Position numbers and translations under genes: made by a program. From Nitrospinota bacterium (GTDB lineage: Bacteria > Nitrospinota > Nitrospinia > Nitrospinales > Nitrospinaceae), in assembly GCA_027298165.1 (NCBI GenBank), contig JAPUGN010000160.1, positions 1-12,114 of the forward strand: a stretch of DNA of 12,114 bases. Direction: 5' to 3'. The notes below the pieces were generated by a model. It saw only the letters and a program-made list of their open reading frames with translations. It was not told the origin of the DNA and ran no database searches. Each line of letters starts with the position of its first letter. Position 1 is the first letter of the stretch. This document shows positions 7,213 through 12,114 of the stretch, piece by piece.

Positions 7213-7752
7213 TTATCGTGTAACAAATTGGGTATCGATGTATTTCACAACGTCCCAGATTTGTTTGTCGCTCAGCGTCTTGCCATGCGCCACCATCCCG
7301 GTTCCCTTGGACCCGTTTTTGATGATCCAGAACATCTGACCGGGAGAAACGCGCTTCATGGTGTCGGCGCAGGTGAAATTCCGGGGACGCGGGGTCAACA
7401 CCATCCCCAGTTTGCCGTTGCCTTCACCGATGGCGCCGTGACACATTTTGCAGGCCATCGGCTTGGCGCTTTTCTGGAATATTTTCTTGCCTGTTTCGGC
7501 ATTTGCCCCGGCCGGAATAGAGGCCTTGGCCAGGGAGGCCGGAGCCGATTTCGTATTGCGCGGCTGAGGGCAGGGGCCGCTTTTAGGGGCGCCTCCCGCT
7601 TCCAGAATCTGGGTGTGGACTTTGAGCGTCATGCCGCCACCACCCGCCAAGGCCCCGGTAGCGAGACTCAGCCCAACCAGCAAAATAATCGACATAAAAA
7701 CAAACATTTTTTTATTTAATCCTCGGTTTTTGCTTTGGTTTGTAAAGAACAT
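7213..7752 (-). CDS. Mono-haem c-type cytochrome, exported
   Basis: This 179-residue protein has a signal peptide with a long basic n-region, a hydrophobic core at about 16-34 (MFVFMSIILLVGLSLATGAL) and a cleavage site near ALA-GG. The haem-binding motif is C101-K-M-C104-H105, followed by GAIGEGNGKLG as in class I (CBB3/SoxX-like) cytochromes. M153 in GTGMVAHG is the likely sixth ligand, and the end DKQIWDVVKYID is the usual C-terminal helix. A region at about 40-85, rich in P, S and A, precedes the haem domain and contains C61; C128 is a further extra cysteine that might pair with it. The ATG at 7752 has AAGGAG 6 bases upstream, which supports this long n-region over the ATGs at residues 16 and 20. 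It is the first gene of an operon with the cupredoxin-like gene and is expected to shuttle electrons in the periplasm. Its redox partner is not in the window. Confidence 0.93.
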   Translation of the reverse strand: MFFTNQSKNRGLNKKMFVFMSIILLVGLSLATGALAGGGGMTLKVHTQILEAGGAPKSGPCPQPRNTKSAPASLAKASIPAGANAETGKKIFQKSAKPMACKMCHGAIGEGNGKLGMVLTPRPRNFTCADTMKRVSPGQMFWIIKNGSKGTGMVAHGKTLSDKQIWDVVKYIDTQFVTR

Positions 7753-7792
7753 GAATGTCTCCTTTTTAAAGAGAGGGCTGATTTTTATTTTT

Positions 7793-7807
7793 TACATTGA
7801 AAATGTA
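7793..7807. promoter_or_regulatory. Short inverted repeat upstream of the cytochrome c gene, possible operator
   Basis: TACATT and AATGTA form a perfect 6-bp inverted repeat around GAA. It is centred about 48 bp upstream of the cytochrome c start and embedded in very AT-rich DNA. Its position would suit a regulator-binding site. It matches no operator I can name, and in such AT-rich DNA it may arise by chance. I found no convincing sigma70 promoter for the cytochrome operon here. Confidence 0.25.
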
Positions 7808-7825
7808 TGTTATGTTAATCACATC

Positions 7826-7853
7826 TTGACTTACTCTCTGCCTCTAATATAGA
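7826..7853 (+). promoter_or_regulatory. Candidate + strand promoter upstream of the receiver/CheX gene
   Basis: TTGACT (7826-7831, 5 of 6 consensus) and TATAGA (7848-7853, 4 of 6) are 16 bp apart. They point toward the receiver/CheX gene and lie about 107 bp before the ATG at 7960 that begins the interrupted leader. The 7753-7959 stretch is otherwise AT-rich, with no gene that I can support. Confidence 0.35.
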
Positions 7854-7959
7854 GAAAGAAAGTTAAGCCTCCGTTAACCCGGAATTAATAATTTTTAATG
7901 GGGTTGCGGGAGGGGTTGCAGGAGCGCCCAGTCTGTAATTAATGAAAGCTATTTGACTG

Positions 7960-8079
7960 ATGGCCAAAAAAACCAAAGCTACAAAAAAACCAAGGTTGCA
8001 AAGACAACCAAGCCTTCAGGAAAACCTCAGGTTGTGGAGTCGCCTCAGGCTATGAAAATATAAGGGTCAGAAGGTACTG
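7960..8079 (+). pseudogene. Frame-disrupted 5' segment of the receiver/CheX gene
   Basis: An ATG at 7960 opens MAKKTKATKK in the same frame as the downstream receiver. After a run of seven A (7983-7989) that frame degenerates and stops at TGA 8053-8055. From the A run, the frame one base back reads a natural lysine-rich tether (TKVAKTTKPSGKPQVVESP) up to ATG-AAA at 8052. It then stops at TAA unless one A of the AAAA run (8055-8058) is dropped, which restores the receiver frame as YKGQKVLVVDNS. Two single-base changes of opposite sign would thus give one continuous protein beginning at 7960. Both lie in A runs, so sequencing error, recent mutation or slippage are all possible. Confidence 0.5.
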
Positions 8080-9036
8080 GTGGTCGACAACTCCCGTTGG
8101 ATTGCCCGCCTTATCAAAAATCAACTCATCGACATCGGGTTCGAGGATGGACTGATCTCCATTGCCACCGACGGCCATCAGGCCTATCTCATTCTGGGTC
8201 TCAAGGAATTCGATCTCGTAACTTCAGGCCTGTATCTAAAAGCTCAAAACGGATTAAATATGCTGATTAAGGTGCGGAATGATCCTCGGGAGCGGATGAA
8301 ACACATTCCCTTTATGGTGGTTTCAGCAGAACGCACCGAAGACCATATCGATGAACTGGCCCAGGCCGGAGCCAGCGGCTATTTGACGAAGCCTTTTCTG
8401 AACGATGAGCTGTCGCAGATGGTGGATATCATCTGTAATCACCCGACCGGGAATTGCGTCCGCATCGAACAAAAATATAAACCGAGGCCCATTCTTTATG
8501 ATCCGTCCATGGATGACATCGGCATTCATCCGAGTATCATTTCAGGATTCATTGAAAGTACGGTAGAGGCGTTCAGCCAATACTTGGTCACCGCAATTCC
8601 CGGTCAGCCGAAATCGGGAAACGGCGCCGAGGGAGATTTTGTGGTCTCTGTCGAACTTGTCGACGGTGTGCACGAAGTTAAAGTGATGCTTATGATTTAT
8701 TTTCCCAAAAAGATCGCCTGTAATATCTATGAAACGATTTTCGGGAAACTGGATATGGATCAGGTGGGGGGAGTGGTGCAAGAGCTCGGCAATATCATAG
8801 GAGGCATTGCTAAAATCAAAGCCGCGAAAAACCCTCGTGAATTTCTGAAGCTCACCAATGGCGGCCGACCGGTCGACCCGCGTAAGGAAATCGACATGCA
8901 CTTCGATATGGGATTACCGGAAGCCTGGGAATGTAAAAAAAAGTCGATAGACTTGGTGGGAGTCCCCCAATTTACCATTCCTCTAACTGTCGAAAGCGAG
9001 AACGCCTACCTTCAAGTCTTTATCCAGCATGCCTGA
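8080..9036 (+). CDS. Phospho-dead receiver domain fused to a CheX-like domain
   Basis: The visible frame gives 318 residues from a GTG at 8080 (AAGG 5 bases upstream). Residues 1-120 are a receiver fold: VDNS at 2-5, S82 in MVVSAE, and K104 in GYLTKPF. The phospho-acceptor position, aligned with CheY D57, is G50 in FDLVTSGLYLKAQNG, and the usual MP is LK, so it cannot be phosphorylated in the normal way. Residues about 145-318 resemble CheC/CheX phosphatases, with E235 and N238 in VVQELGNIIGG matching the ExxN catalytic motif. It may therefore dephosphorylate another receiver, with its own receiver as a docking or pseudo-receiver domain; that role is inferred. The GTG start cuts into the first receiver strand (KVLVVD), so the true start may be the ATG at 7960, reached across two frame changes. 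It converges on trmL with a 6-bp gap. No chemotaxis genes are nearby. Confidence 0.85.
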   Translation: MVDNSRWIARLIKNQLIDIGFEDGLISIATDGHQAYLILGLKEFDLVTSGLYLKAQNGLNMLIKVRNDPRERMKHIPFMVVSAERTEDHIDELAQAGASGYLTKPFLNDELSQMVDIICNHPTGNCVRIEQKYKPRPILYDPSMDDIGIHPSIISGFIESTVEAFSQYLVTAIPGQPKSGNGAEGDFVVSVELVDGVHEVKVMLMIYFPKKIACNIYETIFGKLDMDQVGGVVQELGNIIGGIAKIKAAKNPREFLKLTNGGRPVDPRKEIDMHFDMGLPEAWECKKKSIDLVGVPQFTIPLTVESENAYLQVFIQHA

Positions 9037-9042
9037 GTGAAT

Positions 9043-9507
9043 TCAGGACCCCAGCTGACGAATCGCCTCATATAAAACGATGGAAACCGCATTGGACAGA
9101 TTGAGCGACCGGACCCGCGGATCGTATAGCGGGATCCGGAACGCCTGACCCGAATAATGTTCGATCAGCTTTTCAGACAGTCCTTTCGTCTCCTTGCCAA
9201 AAATCAGATAACTCCCCGTTTTGAACTGGTGCCCCAGATACGACGGCTTCGCTTTTTTGGAAAAGAAAACCAGAGGCGCGCCTTCCGGCAAGGTATCGAA
9301 AAATGCGTCCAAGCCGGGATGCCGGAACACGTCCAGATGCTGCCAGTAATCGAGACCGGCACGCTTCAACTGGGAGTCGTTGATTTCAAATCCGAGCGGG
9401 TCAACCAGGTGCAGGGTGGACTGGGTGGCCAGGCATAACCGGCCGATGGACCCGGTGTTGTTGGGAATTTCCGGTTCGATCAAAACGACCTGAAGCTGGT
9501 GGGGCAT
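9043..9507 (-). CDS. trmL: tRNA (cytidine(34)/uridine(34)-2'-O)-methyltransferase TrmL
   Basis: This is a SPOUT-family methyltransferase of 154 residues, close to the usual TrmL length of about 155. It methylates the 2'-O of the wobble nucleotide in certain leucine tRNAs using S-adenosylmethionine, as a homodimer with a C-terminal trefoil knot. All three SPOUT motifs are present: EPEIPNNTGSIGR (11-23) with N17 and R23, LIFGKETKGL (101-110), and IPLYDPRVRSLNLSNAVSIV (125-144). The family signature following motif 1 (HLVDPLGF, 33-40; RAGLDYW, 49-55) is also intact. The ATG at 9507 is chosen because the recognisable protein starts there. The frame remains open upstream but overlaps the preceding small gene. 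No clear Shine-Dalgarno precedes it. The 13-bp distance from the upstream stop suggests translational coupling. Confidence 0.95.
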   Translation of the reverse strand: MPHQLQVVLIEPEIPNNTGSIGRLCLATQSTLHLVDPLGFEINDSQLKRAGLDYWQHLDVFRHPGLDAFFDTLPEGAPLVFFSKKAKPSYLGHQFKTGSYLIFGKETKGLSEKLIEHYSGQAFRIPLYDPRVRSLNLSNAVSIVLYEAIRQLGS

Positions 9508-9520
9508 ACCGGGGGCCGGG

Positions 9521-9781
9521 TCAGGATTGGGGGCGGATGCGATAAAAATAACCTTCGAGCTTGCAGAGACTTCCTCCCCGCACCACACCCAGAAACACGC
9601 TGGCCTTATTTTCAGTAACCAGATCCAGAATCTCATCCAACTCTTCGTGCGACACTTCTTCCCATTCCTGGCAGTCCGTGGATCGTTCCAGGGGAAAACG
9701 CGAGACGTTTTCCATCTCAATGTGGTGCCGGTTTTTTCTCATGGAAGGTTCTTTTGCATCGGTTAAAGTTGGGGGTGCCAT
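9521..9781 (-). CDS. Small uncharacterised protein upstream of trmL
   Basis: This is an 86-residue protein that I do not recognise. The start ATG at 9781 has GAAAGG 7 bases upstream and lies about 27 bp downstream of a consensus -10, which makes translation credible. A second ATG at 9742 would give 73 residues beginning MRKNRHH. The middle is acidic and helical (EWEEVSHEELDEILDLVTEN, about 40-59), followed by a short hydrophobic strand (ASVFLGVV) and a basic aromatic tail. No signal peptide or membrane segment is seen. It is co-transcribed with trmL, 13 bp before it, but nothing in it points to tRNA modification. It could be a regulatory or accessory small protein, or a rapidly evolving orphan. 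Confidence 0.6.
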   Translation of the reverse strand: MAPPTLTDAKEPSMRKNRHHIEMENVSRFPLERSTDCQEWEEVSHEELDEILDLVTENKASVFLGVVRGGSLCKLEGYFYRIRPQS

Positions 9782-9807
9782 GGGTATGCCTTTCAGCTCA
9801 CTTGGAC

Positions 9808-9837
9808 ATTATACCAAACAATCCACGGTGCCGTCAG
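9808..9837 (-). promoter_or_regulatory. Probable sigma70-type promoter of the small-protein/trmL operon
   Basis: On the minus strand, CTGACG (9832-9837, 4 of 6 consensus) and a perfect TATAAT (9808-9813) are 18 bp apart. Transcription would begin near 9801, about 20 nt before the ATG at 9781, leaving just enough leader for the GAAAGG ribosome binding site. Confidence 0.55.
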
Positions 9838-10006
9838 GGGTGAGAAAGCCTATTCTATATATAAAGCTGAAAACGGACCTGAAATAAAGATTCCGTGGTA
9901 CGGTAGGGAGCGATAGAATGAATTTGTTTTCTGGAGGAATTACCCTTTTTGCAAGGGTTGTTATGAACCTTTAAATATAGGTTTTAAGCGCAATGATGTT
10001 TATCGC

Positions 10007-10054
10007 CCTCGGTTTCAGCGGAAACGCCGCCTTCCCACCTTCCTTTCACCGAGG
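10007..10054 (+). promoter_or_regulatory. Leader inverted repeat that could mask the ribosome binding site of the ABC ATPase
   Basis: CCTCGGT (10007-10013) is perfectly complementary to ACCGAGG (10048-10054), which contains the GAGG ribosome binding site 8 bases before the ATG at 10063. Between the arms, GTTTC-AGCG-GAAAC (10012-10025) can form a competing small hairpin that shares two bases with the left arm. This could switch translation, but only a fold prediction or comparison would show it. The rest of the 281-bp gap (9782-10062) holds the trmL-operon promoter, an AT-rich TATATATAAA stretch near 9856-9865 with no matching -35, and a possible 18-codon frame at 9918-9974. Confidence 0.35.
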
Positions 10055-10062
10055 ATAAATCC

Positions 10063-10818
10063 ATGATTGCTTTCGACCAGGTGAGCAAATCCTACGATGG
10101 TGTTTCTCGGGTCATCGACAACATTTCTTTCGAAGTCTTGAAAGGGGAAACCCTTGTGTTGCTGGGTTCCTCGGGTTGCGGGAAATCAACGACCCTCAAA
10201 ATGATCAATCGTTTGATTGAGCCGACGAGCGGTACCATCTATGTGAACGGAAAAGATATCCTGAAACAAAACCCCGTGCAGTTGAGACGTTCCATTGGCT
10301 ATGTTTTCCAGGGAATCGGCCTGTTTCCCCACATGTCCGTCCAGGAGAATGTGTCCATCGTGCCGCGCATGTTGGGTTGGCCGGGCCACCAAATCCATAA
10401 AAGGTGTCGGGAGCTTCTTGAACTGGTTCGCCTGCCGCCCGAAAATTATGCGCAACGATTTCCCGATGAACTGTCCGGGGGGCAGCAACAGCGGGTGGCC
10501 GTCGCCCGCGCGTTGGCCTCCGATCCGGATTTCCTGCTGATGGACGAACCTTTTGGGGCGTTGGACGCGATTACCCGGGACGCCCTGCAGCAGGAGTTCT
10601 TAGACTTGAAACAACGCCTCGCAAAAACGGTTGTGTTTGTCACTCACGATATTATTGAAGCCCTCACCCTGGGAGACCGTATCGCCATTCTCCACGAAGG
10701 CCGGCTGGAGCAGGTTGCAACCGGAAAGGAAATTCTGCAACACCCTGCCACTCCGTTTATCCGGGATTTATTCGCGAAAACCGTCAACCGATTGAAGGCG
10801 TTTAAAGACACTTTCTGA
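10063..10818 (+). CDS. Osmoprotectant/quaternary-amine ABC importer, ATP-binding subunit (OpuCA/OsmV-like)
   Basis: This 251-residue ABC ATPase powers uptake of a compatible solute such as glycine betaine, choline or carnitine; the exact substrate cannot be read from sequence. All motifs are intact: Walker A GSSGCGKST (35-43), Q-loop Q83, signature LSGGQ (137-141), Walker B FLLMDE (157-162), D-loop GALD (165-168) and H195. It is assigned to the OpuC group by YVFQGIGLFPHMSVQENV, by EPTSGTIYVNGKDI, and by its permease neighbour. It ends soon after the ATPase core. The C-terminal CBS-domain pair that senses ionic strength in Bacillus OpuCA-type subunits (about 380 residues) is absent, so osmotic gating, if any, must work differently. 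The ATG has GAGG 8 bases upstream, inside a possible hairpin. The stop overlaps the permease start (ATGA), so the two are translationally coupled. Confidence 0.95.
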   Translation: MIAFDQVSKSYDGVSRVIDNISFEVLKGETLVLLGSSGCGKSTTLKMINRLIEPTSGTIYVNGKDILKQNPVQLRRSIGYVFQGIGLFPHMSVQENVSIVPRMLGWPGHQIHKRCRELLELVRLPPENYAQRFPDELSGGQQQRVAVARALASDPDFLLMDEPFGALDAITRDALQQEFLDLKQRLAKTVVFVTHDIIEALTLGDRIAILHEGRLEQVATGKEILQHPATPFIRDLFAKTVNRLKAFKDTF

Positions 10819-12114
10819 TGCAGGAGAACCTCTGGATACCGTACCTGCTTGAGCGGATGCCGGAACTGTGGCAACGCCTCGGGGAGCACCTGTTTCTTAC
10901 CGGAGTGTCTACGGTAACGGCGGTGTTGGTGGGCCTTCCCTTGGGAATCCTGGCGTTTTACCGGCCGGGATTGCGCGGCCCGCTGTTGGGAGTTGTCGGT
11001 ATTTTGCAAACCATTCCCAGCTTGGCGATGCTGGTTATTCTTTTAGCCCTGTTTCAGAGAATCGGTGTGCTGCCTGCCATCGTTGCGCTCATTCTTTATG
11101 CCCTGCTCCCCATTGTGCGAAATACCCTGGCAGGACTACAGGGGGTGACTCCTGAGACCATGGAAGCCGCCCGTGGAATCGGGATGACCGAATGGCAGCA
11201 GATGCGGCTGGTTCGAATCCCTCTGGCGCTTCCTGTAATCATGGCAGGCATTCGCACTGCGGCGGTGGTGGCGGTGGGGATTGCCACCCTGGCGGCTTTT
11301 ATCGGTGCCGGGGGGTTGGGGGAGTTCATTAACCGGGGACTGGCGCTTTCCAATACGCGTCTGATTTGTCTGGGAGCGATCCCTGCCGCACTGCTCGCCC
11401 TGCTGGTGGATTTTGCGCTGGGTACCGTCGAACGAGCGTTTGATCCCCAACGAAATCGAACCCTGTCCCGCCGGACTCGGTTTGCCCTGAAACTTTCCGC
11501 CGTGGTAATACCGCTGGGCCTCTTGGTTCCGGTTGTGGTCAGTTTTTTCCCATCGGCGCACCCCACTTCCGGATCCGCAATCCTGGACGGGCGAACACCG
11601 CAGGGAATCGTCCGCATTGCATCCAAAAATTTCACCGAACAACACATCCTTGCGGAGATGATGGCCCAAATGATCGAATCGCGCACCCCCCTTTCCGTCG
11701 AACGCAAATTCAATCTGGGCGGAACCATTATTTGTCACCAAGCCCTGGCACGGGGGCAAATTGACTTGTACGCCGAATACACCGGAACGGGGCTGATGGC
11801 TATCTTGCACCTTCCCTTGATGACGGATCCGGCAAAAGTCTATCAACGCGTGGCCGGGGAATATCGGAATCGATTCAACTTGGTCTGGATGGAACCCTTC
11901 GGCTTCAATAACACCTATACCCTGACCGTTCGAAAGCCGGACGCATTGCGCAATCAATGGAAAACCATTTCCGATTTGGCTCCCATGTCTGCCGGATTGT
12001 CAGCTGGGTTTTCCGGAGAGTTTCAGGAACGGCCCGACGGATATCCCGGATTCCGACAGGTCTATGGATTCAAGTTTGGCCGGGTTCACGATCTTGATCC
12101 CAGCCTGACGTACC
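10818..12114 (+). CDS. Fused permease and substrate-binding protein of an OpuB/OpuC-type ABC importer (3' partial)
   Basis: The frame is open to the right edge: 432 codons are visible, and about 80 more would be expected for a fusion of this type. Residues 1-210 are the permease, with hydrophobic segments near 25-47, 55-80, 84-106, 136-165 and 182-205. The ATPase-contacting EAA loop is at 112-140 (EAARGIGMTEWQQMRLVRIP). A further membrane segment at about 224-245 anchors the periplasmic substrate-binding domain, which begins near 264 (IVRIASKNFTEQHILAEMM). Typical binding-protein features are KNFTEQ (270-275), LGGTIICHQAL (300-310) and LYAEYTGTG (317-325), whose tyrosines resemble those that cage the quaternary ammonium group in OpuBC/ProX proteins. 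Such permease-binding fusions are known, for example in the Listeria BilE/OpuB group. The start ATG overlaps the ATPase stop (ATGA). A two-gene ATPase plus fusion is a complete importer. Confidence 0.95.
   Translation, partial: MQENLWIPYLLERMPELWQRLGEHLFLTGVSTVTAVLVGLPLGILAFYRPGLRGPLLGVVGILQTIPSLAMLVILLALFQRIGVLPAIVALILYALLPIVRNTLAGLQGVTPETMEAARGIGMTEWQQMRLVRIPLALPVIMAGIRTAAVVAVGIATLAAFIGAGGLGEFINRGLALSNTRLICLGAIPAALLALLVDFALGTVERAFDPQRNRTLSRRTRFALKLSAVVIPLGLLVPVVVSFFPSAHPTSGSAILDGRTPQGIVRIASKNFTEQHILAEMMAQMIESRTPLSVERKFNLGGTIICHQALARGQIDLYAEYTGTGLMAILHLPLMTDPAKVYQRVAGEYRNRFNLVWMEPFGFNNTYTLTVRKPDALRNQWKTISDLAPMSAGLSAGFSGEFQERPDGYPGFRQVYGFKFGRVHDLDPSLTY

Noticed and set aside
7963..8020. Repeated ACCAA units around the lysine-rich leader, considered as a tandem repeat
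   Set aside because: The units are irregular in spacing and best explained by low-complexity coding for lysine and threonine.
9508..9720. Longer N terminus for trmL, up to 71 extra residues
   Set aside because: The extra part overlaps the better-supported small gene in another frame and is not TrmL-like; the protein starting at 9507 has the normal family length.
11096..11957. Two long minus-strand open frames opposite the permease-binding fusion
   Set aside because: The + strand encodes an unmistakable permease and binding domain here; the antisense translations are Arg/Ser/Pro-rich shadows.

Overview
The window comes from a Gram-negative bacterium. Sec signal peptides, a probable lipoprotein, a periplasmic c-type cytochrome and short intergenic gaps all fit that. 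Most genes have moderately GC-rich coding sequence, but the first about 1 kb is visibly AT-richer. The mix of a high-potential-looking cytochrome c, a cupredoxin-like protein, sulfatase-modifying-factor-like proteins and two-component proteins would suit an environmental, respiratory lineage such as Nitrospinota. That placement is a guess from gene style, not something the sequence proves.

Layout. At 1-1012 (+) lies the C-terminal part of a protein with a hydrophobic segment and a large soluble tail. At 1077-2243 (-) is a soluble receiver-histidine kinase with its own sigma70-type promoter. At 2391-2780 (-) is a small TPR protein, divergent from a two-gene + strand unit: an exported FGE-sulfatase-fold protein that lacks the catalytic cysteines (2929-3681) and a probable lipoprotein with a carboxypeptidase-regulatory-like domain (3703-4551). 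The lipoprotein gene overlaps tail-to-tail with a 531-residue exported ankyrin-repeat protein (4545-6140, -), which has a good promoter.

At 6364-7752 (-) a two-gene operon encodes a mono-haem cytochrome c followed by a cupredoxin-like/carboxypeptidase-regulatory-like protein. Both have strong Shine-Dalgarno sequences, and the operon is closed by a perfect 12-bp terminator hairpin with a T8 tract. It looks like a periplasmic electron-transfer or copper-related module. Next on the + strand (8080-9036) is a receiver-like protein that has lost its phospho-acceptor aspartate and is fused to a CheX-like domain keeping the ExxN phosphatase motif. Its natural 5' end (7960-8079) seems to be interrupted by two compensating one-base frame changes.

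At 9043-9781 (-) a small uncharacterised protein is followed by trmL, the tRNA wobble-nucleotide 2'-O-methyltransferase, behind a clear promoter. The right end (10063-12114, +) carries an osmoprotectant/quaternary-amine ABC importer of the OpuB/OpuC type: an ATPase and, in an ATGA overlap, a fused permease plus substrate-binding protein that runs off the window.

I see no tRNA, rRNA, insertion sequence, CRISPR array or phage gene. The most interesting object is the phospho-dead receiver/CheX fusion with the broken-looking leader.
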